Positions 22,320-35,508 of a stretch of 64,000 nucleotides of DNA are shown here, piece by piece; position 1 is the stretch's first letter; every line of letters begins with the position of its first letter. The stretch spans positions 435,649 through 499,648 of the forward strand of contig NW_021167085.1 in assembly GCF_003711515.1 (NCBI RefSeq). Reading direction: 5' to 3'. This stretch comes from Sodiomyces alkalinus F11 (lineage: Eukaryota; Ascomycota; Sordariomycetes; Glomerellales; Plectosphaerellaceae). Made by a program: the position numbers and the translations under genes. Under the pieces are notes generated by a model, which did not search any database, was not told the DNA's origin, and was given only the letters and a program-made list of their open reading frames with translations.

Positions 22320-25266
22320 CTATGCCAGGTACTGATACGTGGGAACGTCAATGTTCTCCATGCGCGCCAGATACTCTCGGGCGATGAGGTCCTCGATTCG
22401 TTTCTTGATGAGACTGACTTCGGGGTTGAAGCGGCCGACGAGCTGGCCGACGACTTCGGAGATGAGCTGCGAGTGCTTGAGTTCCTTGCGCTGCCTGGAC
22501 AGGTTGTTAGTTTCGGATGGATCGAGATGGCCGGGGTCAAATCATAAAAAGAAAAAAAGAAAAAAAAAAAAAAAGGACAACACACTTCATGGTCCGCACA
22601 ATAGCGGCATCGATAATATGGGACCGCGACAGCGTATTCTTCTCCTCCGTGTCCTTCCGCTCCTTATCCGTCTCCGCCTTGGCCGTCGCGTTGACGATGG
22701 GCGCCTTGATGCGGACCGTCTTGCTCACAAACCCCGCGTTGAACCGGAAGCGGTCGGTGGTCTCGACGCGCCGGCCGGCGGGCTCCTTGAGCAGGACGCG
22801 CGACTTGGGCGGGATGGCGAGCGACGACAGCGTCCGCAGCAGGTCGTTCGTCGGGATGCCGGTCCGCCCCCTGATCTCCTCGAACGAGAGGGCCTCGCCG
22901 TTGCCGTTGCCGTTGCCGTTGCCGTCACCATCGCCTTCGCCATCGCCTTCGCCGTTACCCACGTCGTTGAAGAGCATGAGCACGATCATGCCCGTGGTCG
23001 ACACGTTGAGCTCGTACCTCCGCTCGCGGGCCAGCGGGCCCTTGGCGCCCGGCACGGCGGGGAATGTGCAGCGCATGTCGGCGTTGCCGATGGAGCTGAC
23101 CCAGGTGAGCTTGCGGCCGCTGCGGGTGGTCAGGTAGAACGAGGTGAGGCTCTTCTGGATGGCCTCGATTTCCCTGGGGTATACGAGTTGGGAAGGGGCG
23201 GCGGAGTCCAGCACCTGCTTGCGGTCGGACATCTCGGGCGGCCAGCAGTTGGTGGTGAGGATGTTGACGGCCAGCTCGGGTTGCTGCTGGGCCTGGTCCC
23301 CGGCATCGCCCAGGTCGCGGATGTAGGTGCGGTAGTTGGAGGTGATCTCGGCCGAGGTCTTCATGTCGCGGAACATGCCCTCGAACTTGGTGGTGAACTG
23401 GTGGCCCAGCTCGTCCTTCATGCGCGACACCATGGCGGTCTCGGCGTCCTGGCTCTCCGACTTGCTCAGCAGGAGACGCTTGGCGAGGTGCTTCTGGTAG
23501 TAGCGCTCGAACATGTCCCGGTCCTGGATGTAGCGGAGCAGGGTGATGGCCTTGTCGAGCACCTCGTCAATCTCCTTCTCGGTCTTGCCGCGAATGCCGC
23601 GGCGCAGGTTGTCGTCGATGAAGAGCGAGAGGTATTCCGACGCACGGGCGAAGCGGTTGATGAAGGTGGAGAAGCCCTTGGTGAGCATGGCCTGGACGTC
23701 GAGGTCCTTCTCGAAGCATTTCTCCCATATTGTGTCGAACTTGGCCTTGAGGTGCAACACGTCGTCCACCCACTTGATGGCGGCGGCCGTCTGCTGAGCG
23801 GCCGCCGAAGCAGCCGAGGGGGCCTTGTTGGGCTTGTCCGTTCCGTCAGCAGCAGCAGCAGCAGCAGCACCAGGACCAGCAGCACCAGGACCAGCATCAC
23901 CACCACCACCACCGCCGCCATCCTCTCCATCGGCAGCGGCTGCTACCTGATTGGCAAAGTCGGTATTCTTGATGGTCTGTTCAATCTCGAGACCCATGGC
24001 GACGATGCGGTTCACCAAGTGATCGTGCAGCACCGCCTTCTTGGGGTCGACCCGGCCGACGAGGCGGTAGAGGATGGCCAGCTCCTCCAGGCTGTCGTTG
24101 TCCAGCATGGTCACGATGCCGCTGTCGAGCTTGAGAAAGTCGGCGAGGTGTTGGGCGATGAGCCGCTCCTCGACGATCTTGACGCACTTGGGCAAGGTGG
24201 CGCGATGGATGGTGGTGTCGCAGCGGTCCTCCTCCTCTTGCAGGCGGCGATCGGTGTGGCGTAGCCAGGCGAGGGCGTCGGCCTTGCGGAAGAGCTTCTC
24301 GCACTCGACGTCGTAGTAGGCGTCGGTGGTGCGCAGGAAAACGGGCTCGAAGCTGGTGAAGTAGAGCTTCTCGTGGTCGAGTTCCTGATCCGTCTCGTAA
24401 AGCGAATCGAGCATGCGGATGCAGCTCCTGATCAAGTAGCGGTCGATGACGTCCCCGTCGCGCTCCATGTTGATCAGGTCCACCATGATGAAGTTGAGGA
24501 TGTCGGAAACGGTGTACTCGGCGGAGGCGTGGAGGGAGGCGCGGAGGATGTGGTCGCGGTACAGGCCGATGGTGGACGTGTAAATGGACGGACGGCCGGT
24601 GTCCTGGATGAAACCACGGTCCAGGTACATGAGGATGTCGGCGATCATATTCATGGCGGTGTTGTGATCTTCCCACGACTCGCGGATGCGGCGCAAAAAA
24701 TTCTCGCTCATCTCGCGACGCTCGTTGGCCGAAGCGCCGGCGCGGCCCATGGCAATATTCACCAGACTAGTAGTGACGAGGGCCTCTATCTTGGGGATGA
24801 CGTTCTGGGCGAAGTAGTCGCGCTCAAAGTTCCGTACCCTGTCGTAGAGAACTTCGCCTTTCCTGTTCAGTACAATCTTATATCCCGCACGGTATAGGTG
24901 CTCGAACGCCAGTTTGCTGCAGTTTTTCTGGTGAATGTCCATCATGGCTTCTCTGAGGATTTGCCAGGGGCCCTCGATATCGTCGGGATCGGTAGAGTGT
25001 CCTGTGATGGGCTATGATGGGAATAGGGGAGAGATCGGTTAGCATGGTGGTTGACCTTTTGACAACATGTCATGTCGATGCAGGGAAGGCAAGTCAAACG
25101 AAGTTGGGAGATAAAAAAAGGGCCGGGGGGGGGGGGGGAATTTGGAACCATGTTCATGCCCCCACGGTGCAGAATGCGAATGCGGACGACGTACCTTGAG
25201 CATGCGCCGGGGTGGGCGAATGCGGCCATGCTTTGGGGCATGACCTCCTCCTCGACCCGATATCAT
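22320..25266 (-). CDS. cul3: Cullin-3 (ubiquitin ligase scaffold)
   Basis: The scaffold of CRL3 E3 ligases: the N-terminus binds BTB adaptors and the C-terminus binds the RING protein Rbx1. Three exons, 25266-25195, 25011-22586 and 22494-22320, give 890 residues. Exon 1 encodes MISGRGGGHAPKH then RIRPPRRMLK, matching the basic start of Cul3 proteins; intron 1 has branch GCTAAC. The body includes FEHLYRAGYKIVLNRKGE, the cullin homology block HLAKRLLLSKSESQDAE, and NCWPP. The last exon holds the winged-helix neddylation site, SLIKKRIEDLIAREYLAR, with Lys863/Lys864 as the acceptor pair, and ends in YQYLA. Two low-complexity inserts are present: a Gly/Ala/Asp loop (23850-23940) and GNGEGDG repeats (22896-22960) within the C-terminal domain. 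Length exceeds human Cul3 (768) because of these inserts. Confidence 0.96.
22896..22962. repeat. In-frame hexanucleotide repeat in cul3
   Basis: GCCGTTGCCGTT followed by CCATCGCCTTCG units (plus strand) encode alternating Gly-Asn and Gly-Asp/Glu in cullin-3, between the FNDVGN and ALSFEEI segments. Confidence 0.9.
25125..25138. repeat. Poly-G run in cul3 intron 1
   Basis: Fourteen consecutive G on the plus strand lie inside the first cul3 intron (C run on the coding strand). Such runs are prone to assembly length error. Confidence 0.85.
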
Positions 25267-26198
25267 GGTGAAGCAGAAGCAAGCTCAAGTTTGTATGAAT
25301 ATGGATTGAAAGGCTGGTGTTAGGCCGGCAAAGGTATGGTTGTGAAGACGGGAAAGAATTCCTTGTGCCCAGACCCTGAGAGGACTAGGAGGAGTAAAGG
25401 CGTCCGGTAACAATATGGGCAATGAAGTAGGAGTGTCGTCTTCTAGAGGGCCGGCAGTGCGTGGGAGAGAGAGTCGTAGGGCCGTTCTCCGTTGTTTGAA
25501 AAGGCAGCTGGTTGTTGGTAGAAGTGGAGATCTGGGCGGTGGTGGTGGTGGTGGTGGGGTAGCTTGAAGGAGCTCCGGAATCAAGCAGAGTAGCAGGCAG
25601 TGTCCTACCGGGTACGGAAAAGGAAGAGGTGATGGATGGGTTCTATAGAGTAGAAACCCAAGGCGTGTAGGGGGGGCCCGAGGAAGCAAAGACTAAAGCA
25701 TGGGCAAGATGATTTATGCGCGTTGCGTTGATGCTTAAGAAGCTGGGAGGTGGAGGTTTGGGCTGGGGAAGTTTGACTGACTAAGGTGACAGTTGAATGG
25801 AAGACAGATACAAAGTACAAATAATAGCCTTACATAAGGTACCTACAGGTACTATACGTGTGAGAAAAACGATGGACCGTCTGATTGGCTTTCGGCTTGA
25901 GTGCTCACTAGCCACATATCTGCCACACCTTCTTGAAGCCCCATTTCCCTCTACTGTGGCTGAATTTGACTAAGCCACCTGAGTAAGGGTCATGGGCGGA
26001 ACCTGCGAAACTATCGACGTCAGATGCTTGCTCTTTATTAATTACTTTCCTTTTCTGTTTTCTTTTATTTCTTTTTTTTTTTTTCTTTTTACTACCATCA
26101 ACTTTTTTTCTCAACACTTACGGGGTCAAGTTTATTTATTCGTCTTGTCGCATCACCTCCTTCAGACCCTTAATAGACAAATCAACCTAATTCTCAGA
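25267..26198. promoter_or_regulatory. Divergent promoter region of cul3 and Zim17
   Basis: 932 bases between divergent starts. On the cul3 side there is a CCACC/GGTGG run at 25537-25558. GTACC palindromes lie at 25838-25856. A T-rich tract at 26040-26110 precedes the Zim17 start. No supported gene. Confidence 0.5.
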
Positions 26199-26882
26199 AT
26201 GGCTTCACGAACCACCATCTCCCGCTTCTCGCCACTCCTCCATTCTGCTCGGAGCCATCTGCGCAACTCGACTCGAGCGCATCCACAAACCACCATCGCA
26301 ACCGCAACCGCAACCGCATCCACAAACCCAACACCCTCCTCTCTCCTCTCTCGGCGTCGCTTCTCCTCCTCACCAACCTCGAGAGTATTCAAAGTCCCAC
26401 CGCCACCCGCTCGACCTCCTCCTCCCGCCGCCTCCTCCTCCTCCTCCTCCTCCTCCGCCACCTCACCCTCCGCCTCCTCAACAGCCTCCCAAGTCGGCCG
26501 CCCCCCGAAATCCCGCGTCGAGACCCAGCCGCACTACCGCCTCACTTTCACCTGCTCCCCCTGCAACACCAAATCCACCCACCACATCTCCAAGCAGGGC
26601 TACCACCGCGGCTCCGTCCTCGTCACCTGCCCCGGCTGCCGCAACCGCCACGTCATCGCCGACCACCTCAACATCTTCAGCGACCGCCACTTCACCGTCG
26701 AGGACCTCATGCGCGAGAAGGGCCAGCTCGTCAAGAAGGGCACCCTGGGCGAGGACGGCGATGTTGAGTTTTGGGAGGACGACGTCGAGCCTGCTTCTTC
26801 GACCGCCCAGGAGGGGTTTCGGTTGCCTGGACAGCAGCCGCAGCAGCAGCAGCAGCAGGGCGGCAGCTCGACCGCGTCGTGA
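26199..26882 (+). CDS. ZIM17: Zim17/Tim15 (HEP) DNL-type zinc-finger mitochondrial protein
   Basis: A mitochondrial matrix co-factor that keeps mitochondrial Hsp70 (Ssc1) soluble and active for protein import. Single exon, 227 residues from the ATG at 26199 (MASRTTISRF). Residues 1-55 are Arg/Ser/Thr-rich and lack acidic residues, as expected for a matrix targeting signal, ending near RRRFSSS. A Pro/Ser-rich spacer (about 67-103) follows. The zinc domain has Cys119-X2-Cys122 (TFTCSPCNTKS) and Cys144-X2-Cys147 (VTCPGCRNRHV), then the DNL-type loop HLNIFSD. The C-terminus has EFWEDD and a short Gln run. An upstream in-frame stretch rich in Phe is leader, not protein. The zinc core is standard; the linker and tail are longer than in yeast (174 residues). 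Confidence 0.95.
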   Translation: MASRTTISRFSPLLHSARSHLRNSTRAHPQTTIATATATASTNPTPSSLLSRRRFSSSPTSRVFKVPPPPARPPPPAASSSSSSSSATSPSASSTASQVGRPPKSRVETQPHYRLTFTCSPCNTKSTHHISKQGYHRGSVLVTCPGCRNRHVIADHLNIFSDRHFTVEDLMREKGQLVKKGTLGEDGDVEFWEDDVEPASSTAQEGFRLPGQQPQQQQQQGGSSTAS

Positions 26883-27352
26883 TTCCTTGAATATAGCCAA
26901 CTTGTGTCTTCTTCCCACCGACAGAATTGCATACGAGCCGGCCGGAACGGGTTATACGGGGATTGTTTCTAATACATGACAGCGCTGTTTTGTGTGTTTT
27001 CTTCTCAATTCTCTACTCAATAAGAGGAGAAATTTCTAGAAAAAAAGGATACGAAAGATGGAGAAGAAAAATATGGCCTTTATCACTGGCCTCGGCGCAT
27101 TGGACGAGTTGGAAAATATCATCACATCTTAATCCCGAACATCAAATATGGATGGACCTGGGAAACTTGTTTTCATTCTCTCAACGGGCCTTCGTTGCCC
27201 ATGTACCATACCTTAGCATAAAATGCCACTCGAAAAATCTCAACAATTTTGTCGGCATAATAACGCCTCAAACGCCCTTCTATCCATGCTGCCTCGTTCC
27301 ATGAGCTGCTTTTCAATGTAAATATCAAAAACAAGAAAAGAAAGACAAAAGG
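26883..27352. other. 3' spacer between convergent genes
   Basis: 470 bases between convergent stops of Zim17 and Utp20; A/T-richer than the flanks. I see nothing else. Confidence 0.6.
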
Positions 27353-30300
27353 TCACCACTGCTTGAACGACTGCCGATAAGTCTTATACTCCTGCGCCTT
27401 GACCTTCTTCTTCTCCTTCTTCTTCTCCGTCTTCTTCCTCTTGTCCCGGCTGTACTTCTCCGGCTGCGTCACCGCCTCGATCCTCCGCTTGCTCGACCGC
27501 GCCTGCCGCCGCGCCCGCACCTCCTCCCGGATCGCCAGCAGCGTCCTGCTGTACTCGGCCGTGCCAAACTTCTTCTGCAGCGCGTCCATGAGCACCTGCG
27601 CCCGCCCCCGCACCGCCTCGTGTTTGGCCTTGAACCCCTCGTCCAGCGAGAACGGCGTCGAGATGGCCGGGTCCGTGATGCTCTGCAGCGGGTACAGGAT
27701 CGTCTTGAGCGACGGCGCCAGGTCCGCGTCCGGCACCCGCCGGCAGATTGTCTCCAGCACCTCCATCGCCGCCACCTTGCCCGTCATCGCCGCCGACGTC
27801 GCCCGCACCGCCCGCCGCAGCATCGACGAGAGCTTCCAGAGCAGGTACTGCAGGTCCTTGCCCCGCTGCTCCAGCCGCGCCTCCTCCTCCTCCTCCTCCT
27901 CTTCGTCTTCTCCTCCCGCCCCGCCGTCGCCCGCCAGCGCGTCCGCCACGGGCGCGTCGCGCAGCTTCGCCTGCATCCGCGGGCCCAGGAAGATCAGCAT
28001 CTGCGTCACTTCCGCCGCCAGGTCGTCGTCGAGCGCCTGCTGCTCCACCGTCCGCAGCGCGCCCATGGCTAGCCGCACGAGCTCCTGCACATCCTCCGTT
28101 CCGAGCTCGAGGCCGTGCGAACCGCTCATCGTCTCGCCTGCAGACGCCGGTTTCGCCCCGAAATCCGCGAGGTACGGGCTGAGCACTCTCGCCGCGCTCA
28201 GCTTGACAGATCCTTCGGGATGCGTCAGGCAGTTGCGGATGTCGACCCACAAATCCCGCGACGTCGGCCCCAGGAGCTGCGCCGGGTACGCCTGCGTGAG
28301 GATCTGCGTCGTCTTCAGCGTCGTGTTGATCAGATCCTCGTCCGCCACCCGGATGTCCCCCGTGCCGAGAATCTCGCCAATCTTGCCCAGCACGAGCTTC
28401 ACCTCCTTCTTGTCCTTGTCCGACGCTTCTCTCGCTTCGAAGAAGAACCCGAACGCCCGCACCCCGAGGCCCAGCACCGCCGGGTTGTCGTCTTGGTCGA
28501 GCCACGACCGGAGCAGCGCCAGAAACGTCTTCATCCGCTCCCTGTCCGCCCGTCGAAAGATCTCCTTGACCAGCTCGCCCGCCGCGAGACGGCACTTGTC
28601 GCTCTCGTCGTTGGCCACCACGAAGATGACCGGCAGGAAGCACGTCGCGACAATCTCCTGCACAAAGTCATCCGACGACTTTCGCAGCAGTAGATGGATG
28701 ATCTCCATGACCGACAGCCGCCCGCCATCGCGGTCGTACTTGAGGTTGGCGACGATGAAGTTCAGCTGCTTCGCCCACCGCGCCTTCTTTTGCGGATACT
28801 CCCGAAGGAACTGGAAGAAGGCGCCCCTGGCCAGGTCGCGCGTGTCCTTGTCGTCGTTGGTGATCATCACCGTCCCCACATAGTCGAGCGTGTCGTACAC
28901 GTTCGCCGTCTCGATCTTGCGGTCCAGCACCGACCGCAGGAAATTGAACGTGACGTGGCGGTACAGAGGGTCGGTCAGGTCATCTTTCAGCTTGGCAACG
29001 AGCATGTCGATCGCTGCATCCTTGACCACCACGTCCCGTCTGTCCCTGAGGACCACCGAGACCAGTTTGAGCGCCGACTGCGACAGGTCCGACGCCGTCG
29101 TCGCCGACAGGGATATGCTCTTCGTGGCCTCCTTCGTCGCCACCTTGTAGAGACCCGTGCCCTCGTCCGAGCCGAAGGGCACCTTGACGATGGCCGTGAG
29201 CAGCTTGAAGGCCGCCACCTTGACGTCCTCCTCCCCTGCCACCACGGCGTCGCCCAGGATGGGAACAAAGCCGGAGATGTTCGCTTCGCTGCGCAGGCTG
29301 TCGTACTTCTTCCACACCGACCTCAGCACGTCGAGCGCGAATCTGGTCAGCTTGTAGGTATGCCTGTTTCCCGATTCCCGCTCGCTCTTCCTCACCCCTT
29401 TCTGATAGAGGTATTTCTTCACCCTTGGGTCGATCCTCGTCACCTCTTCCGGCTTGCGGCTCTTGTACACCTCCTGGACGACCTCGTAGCAGAACACCAG
29501 CGTGTCCCTGCTCTCGGCAGCGGGGTTTTGCAGCAGCCCCGTCGTGATGCGCGTCAGGAGCCCATCAATCTTTCGGACCATCCTGAGATCGAGCTTCTGC
29601 ATGAGGAGGGACTGGAGCGGGTGGATGAGGTGGATGAGGTGATTCACCGAGACGGACTTGGAAATGAGCTCCATCGAGTCCTGGCTCTTGCTGGATTTGA
29701 CCTCCTTCATTTGGCTCGTGTAGCCTTCGGCATCCTTTTCTTGGCCGGTCACGCCGAAGATGTCGTCGATAATGACTGCGACGATGGGGGGAAGACAATA
29801 GTCGAGATCTCCCTGTCGGAACTCGGGGATGACCTTCAGTAGAATCGAATGCAGGGTGTACGAGAGGACGTGCAGCTGGTATCCTCGTTTGAGAGCGCCT
29901 CGCAATTCCTTCAGGATGAAGCCAAAGAACGACGGCCCCAGGATGCCCGCGATCTGCACCAACGTGTCCCGAGCCATGTCTCGCGACTCGTCGCCCTTGC
30001 TGCGCAGAATGTGGCAGATATCCGTCAGGACGCCCGCCAGTTTCGGGCCCATCTGTCCCTCCGGCAGAAGCTTCAGGAGCTTGACGATGATGATGCCGAC
30101 GGGTACTCGGTGGCTGACTTCCGACTCGTCCTTGTGGTTCAAATGCTTCAGGAGCGTCGGTAAGAAGTTGTTTGAGATGTCGGCACTGATCTCGTCCGGC
30201 ATCGAAGAGGGTAGTCTCCTCATGGGCGAGGTGGAATCGCCGGACTCGTCAGTCTCCGCCTGTTTCTGTTCCCGTGTCTGTTCCTGTGTCTGTTCCTGCG

Positions 30301-33300
30301 CCTCCGCCCCTGCCTCTGGCTGTGCCCGTGCCGTATGCTTGAGCTGGGAGGACGACACCAGAGCATCCGCAACCTTCCCAAGAAGCCGAACCACCTGCTT
30401 CTGCAGACCCGGCTTCGACTCCACAAAGCCGATATACCGCTGCAGAACAACGCGGTAATGCTTCCACTCTAGCGACATGGCCAAGTTCCCGATGGTCGCA
30501 GACGCCTGAGCCCCCAAGCCGTGATCGTCGCTACCGTCCGTACGACCAAAGATGAAGTGTTCCAGGACGGGGATGAAGAAGTGGTAGAGATTCTGGCTGC
30601 TGAATTCGGACGCCTCGTTCGCCGTCTCCAAGAGCTGGAGGGCCTCCAGCTGCCTGGACGTCGCGGGACTGAGAATGTTGAAGAAGAAGGCCGGCTCGGA
30701 CGACTCCTCGTCCGCTTCCGTCAGCAGACCTTTCAGGTCGGAGACCGCGTGCCAGGTCGGCATCCTAGAGAGCAGATAGCCGAAAATTCGAAGGCATTCT
30801 CGTCTGACCGTCGCGGAAGGTTCGCGTGCTCCGGAGTACAGGGCGGGCAGGATGATCTTGTCGAGGTATGCGCCAAATTTCTTTTTCGTGTCCTCGTCCT
30901 CGGAAGCAGCAGCTTCCTGGATGAACGTCCGCATTCCATCCGCAGAATTCGATGATAGGATGCCGAATTCCTCGTCGGCGCGGAGGTAGAACACCATGTT
31001 ATGGAGGAGAGGAAGCCATTGGCGAGCGGTAAAGGGCCCATCTTTGCCAGACACTTGGTTGAAACCAGACAATCGCCTGTCGTAGTCGGGCTCATCAATA
31101 CGGCCCTCGGCGAAAGCATTCATGGAGGTACAAATCGAAGCGATGAGCTCGAGCTGAGCATCTTTCCCGCTGAGAACGACCATGAGACGGCTGAGAGATT
31201 GCCTGTTCTCCCTATCCTTGAAGTAGCTGAACAGGGCAGACACCGTTTCGAAGATGGTTGAGAACAGTTCGCTGGACGGACCCAAGTCCACGCCGTTCGC
31301 TTCGTGGAGCGTGACGAACTGCTCTAGGATCAGCAAGACCTGACCCTTGGCTTTGGGATTGACCCGTCTGGGTGGCTGGTTGAGGAGGAAGATGGAGATC
31401 TGCAACACTTCGTTGACATTCTCGGACGTCTCGACCAGGGGAGATATGTCAACGACCGTCTCCAGACAGGCGTCCAGCAAGCTGGTGCTGATGCCGTCAG
31501 ACTTCAGAGCCGCAGTTATGTGTCGAAGGAGGAGGTCGGTGTTGGGGTCGAGGAGTTCGGCCTTGATCAGCTCGTTGAATTCGGACTGGGAAGCAGGCGC
31601 CTTGACCAGTCCGATGAGATTCCGGACGATGCCCAAGCAGAAGATCTTGACCTCGTCCTTGGCCTTCTCGACCGAGACGCACTCAATGATCTTGGGGAGG
31701 ATTTGGCTGTTGATCGACAGGAACAGTGCGGCTTTGGGGAGCTGGGACCAGATCGAGAGCAGCTGCAGGAGCCCGGACACGCCTTGCGTATTCTCCGCCG
31801 GCAGATTCTCAATGCGAGGAGAGACGACCTCGGCCGTGATGATCTCCACGTAACGAGTCCAGGCATAGTTTGGCGCGTTCCGGGACAACGAATGCAAGCA
31901 CTTCAGGCCGGTGGTCCGCGTGACCCTGAAGAGGGATTGGTGCGACGGTCCCTTCTCTTCCTCCTGATCTGCATCGGACTCGGCGGCCAGCTCCCTTAGT
32001 TTTCGGCAGGCATAGATGACGCAGTACAGGACGGAGTTGAGCAGCCTGTCGATGTAGGATTCAACGTCGGTACCGAGCTCGTTGATCAGTGGCAGCATCA
32101 TATTCATGAAACCGACTTGCTTCCGCGGAGCTAGGATCTCACGGGAGAACAGATCCTCTCGGAGCCCCGAGTTGTTGTCGTCCAAGACGGTGAGACCCCT
32201 CAGCTTTCCAAGTGCAATGTCAAGGAAACCGCCAAGGTCCTCTGCCGACAGGTTCCTCAGAACAGCTAGACGGGTGGCCGCTAGTCCGTGCCGGCCGCTC
32301 GCCGCTCCTTTCTTGGAGATGGTTCTGCCGTAGAGCAGTCTCAGCAAGACCGGCATCAGCTCGGGACGATGCTCAGCTTGGATGGCCTGCTCGCCCTGCA
32401 ATAGGACAGTCAGCTCGTTCTTGAACCTCGCCTCGTCGAGCAAGTATTCCAGGTTCTCCTGGTACGGCTTGATGCCTTCCTGCTTCCAGGTAAGAATCGA
32501 CTTGAGGGCCGATTTCTGGACGTCGATGTCGCCGTTTTCCAACTGATGCAGGAGGGCTTGGTAGACTTTCTCGCTCTCGTAGAGAGACTTGGGATTGACG
32601 AACTTCTCGAACACGGCTAACATGGCTTTTCGATCATAGAGAGACCAACTGTCGGCACCGGCATCGCCCTCGTCTCGATCCTCGTCTTCTTCTTCTTCTT
32701 CCTCCTCCTCCTCTCCTTCTCCTTCAGCACCTTCGTCATCTTCCGCGACTTTGTCTTCCTCGTCTCGTCGGCTGTCTGACGGACCGGTGGATTCAGTAGC
32801 CCAAGACAAGAAGTACGGGACGATCTTTCGAGACCGCTTCTCTGCCAGTGCCGGCAAGGCAGCGAGTACTTTGAGGGCCTGAGACCGCGCATTGAAGGGA
32901 TGTGTCTCGACGGGTTGCTGTTGCTTGTCGAAGTACTCGAGCATGATCTGCAGGACGCTTTCGACCGTGTTGTGCACGTCCTCGGCCACAGTGGTGAGCT
33001 TCTGGAGATGTGTGCAGTCAAATTCGGTCAGCGGCCTGCGTGTCTGTCCCGGTAGCGGACCGCCCGGTCCAGTGCTTCTGCTCGAAGGGACGTCAAGCCA
33101 GTCGAGGGCTAGAGTCAGGATAGCTTCCTCGCCAGATTTGGTGTGGCCAACCTGCTCCAAAGCGGCGCAGGCGTCTTTCCAAAGAGGCGTCAGCTTGACG
33201 GTCATCATGCCGAACAAGAAGGCGGGGACGGCGAGTCGCAGCCAAGACCCTTCACTCAGCGAGGAGTATGTCTGCCCAAGTTTGCGAATATGCATGGCGA

Positions 33301-35508
33301 TGACTCGCAATGTGCCAAGCTCCAGGGGGGTCTCTTCGATCTGGGTCATCAGAGCCAGGCAGGACGACTCGTCCGTGGTGGACTCGAGCTTGGCGAAGAT
33401 GTTCAACGTCGCGAGTCGGAGTTCGTGTGAGGGTGACGAGAGGTTGTCGACCAGAGCCTTCACGACGGGATCGACCTCTGTCTTCGAGCCTTCGCTGCTA
33501 CTGCTGCTATCCCGACGTTCTACGGGAGGCCCACTTCGCTTGAGTTGTTCGTACGTCAAGTAAGCTTCGAGGAATCCTATCGACCGGCTGAACCGAGGCA
33601 GAGCAGCTCGAAGCAGGGGTTCCAAGCCAGGATCGACAGGGCCGGCCACTTTACTCATACGCAAGTACGCATGAAAGCCTTGGCTAATGCTGAAGTGGAC
33701 CTCATCTGAGGCAAGGGACGAGGTCGGCCTCAACGCGAGCTTCAACTTTCTCAGCAAAAGGTCGGCGATCTTCGCAGTGGCGCTTGGGTGGACGGTTGTT
33801 GAATCGAGCAGATCGAGTAGCATGGAGTACTTGGGCAAGCACCTGTCTCTCCATGTCTGGGGGTCCTTGTCATAAGTGCCACGTTCAGGGAACGGGGAAA
33901 CCTCCAGTCGCTCAAACTTTGCCACGATTTGGTCCTGCCAGCCTCGCGGGAGGGTCCAAGTCTCCTTTTCCCCAGGAGCCGGAAGGCTACCGGCCTTTAC
34001 CATCTTGGGTAGGAAGATGCATAGCTCGTCGTCGTTGTGACCTTCTGACCAATGACTGCCAACAAATCTGGAAAAAGAATGTTTAGTCTTCCGCAAAAGC
34101 TGGAGGAAATATGGGAGAATATTTCTCACCTCTGGAAATATGATTGAAATAGGCTACGGAACCGTTGAGAGTCCAGGTCTGAAAGGTAGGCGCAAAACGG
34201 GATAAACCACCTCATGAATGGTTCCCGCTGCAGCGAGTTGGTGAAGTCTTTGATGCCTGGAATAAGGGCATCCATGGGAGCTGCATGCCACACAATGGCA
34301 GTGTGGGAGACAATATGTTTCCAAACCAGGTTGGCCTGATCAGACGACACATCCGGCGCACGCTTCGTCGTCCAATCCATCATGGATACGAGGCACCGGA
34401 CAATGGATGACCAGTTGCTCATTCTTGATCCCGCACGAACGCCGGCTACTGTGCCGATAGCCCTAATCAGGGGAACGAAGCGCCATGGTCCGTCAGACGC
34501 CTGTTCTGCCATCCGGAGATTGGCCTCCTCCAAGATGGCTTCTTCCAGCGGTGCGAAACTAGTGGCGTTCGAATGATGTATGACGCTGGTGAGGACGCCG
34601 CAGATGACGTTGGACCACGTCGAATCCGGGGAGAGCTCCAGTTCGGGGGCGGGTAAAGCGCCCAAGAGAGCCTTCAGGGTGGCTTGTGCGGTGGAGTGCA
34701 GGGTCTCTCCGGGGCCCTTCATGGCTTCGGAAAACATGGTCATTATCCCGTCTTGGTATAGCTGGAACTGGCGTTCCCCGGCCATGCTCAAGAGGTCATC
34801 TCTCGCGTGGGTGACGATGGAGACCAGCGCGGTCTCGCGGTTGGCGGGGGCAGCGGCCTTCTTGATGAGGAAGCTGGTGGCTTCGGCAGCAAACCGGGCA
34901 ATGTAAGGGGGGTGTCGTGTCTTTCCCAGCAGCGGCGCAAGTACGTCGTATGTCGGTCGGAGGTTGGGGACAATAAGTCTCGAGAGATACTTGAACAAGA
35001 AGGCGAGGGCGGCAAAGGCCCACTCGATGACTTCGACATCCTGGGGCTTGGCAGCGATGGCCGCAACCAAGCCGAGAGAGGCGGCATAGTGCTTCTCAAA
35101 GCGAATTCCAAGGTCGTGGGCAAAGGCGGTCAGGAGGTCGAGTAGTGGTTCCAAAGCCTCCTTCTCTTGCATGGAAATGTATTGCGTGAGGAGCTCGAAG
35201 ATCCGGGTCTCGAAGTGTAGGATCTGGGCGAGGCTCTCGGTGAGTGGGAGGACTTCGCGCTTGAACGAAACGAAGCCCCTCGAAATATTCAGCTCGTTCC
35301 ATCTTTCCAGGCCGTTTCTGAAGTAAGATGTGGTAGCCTCGAGGTCTTCGGCGTCGAGGTCGTGTCGGCGCACTTTTCGCAGGGGGTCGAGGGAATGAAG
35401 CTTCGCGATCTTGGTCTGGAACGACTCCCACCTGTGATTCTTCTGGTGGGGAGTCAATTTCTTGCCCTTTCGGGCTTTGGTAATCCGTCCTGACGACACC
35501 GACGGCAT
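27353..35508 (-). CDS. UTP20: Utp20, U3 snoRNP / SSU processome protein
   Basis: A giant HEAT-repeat protein of the nucleolar small-subunit processome, needed for 18S rRNA processing. Two exons, 35508-34130 and 34067-27353, give 2,697 residues (yeast 2,493). The intron has donor GTGAGA and acceptor TTCCAG and joins YFQR to FVGSHW. The N-terminus is basic (MPSVSSGRITKARKGKKL). HEAT-like helices run almost throughout. Two acidic runs interrupt them: one near residues 900-935 (EEEEEEEEEDEDRDEG) and one near residue 2,500 (DEEEEEEEE). Another low-complexity patch is the Gln/Glu-rich stretch near 30250-30310. The C-terminus is a lysine-rich nucleolar-type tail (KRKKTEKKKEKKKVK) ending SFKQW. The first exon belongs to the gene; read alone, the second exon would begin at a false start inside the intron. 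The gene is divergent from the Cwf19L1-type gene. Confidence 0.95.

Noticed and set aside
22339..24264. A 641-codon plus-strand open frame
   Set aside because: Antisense to cullin-3; low-complexity and without motifs.
28694..29842. A 382-codon plus-strand frame inside UTP20
   Set aside because: Antisense to the Utp20 HEAT region; no domain.
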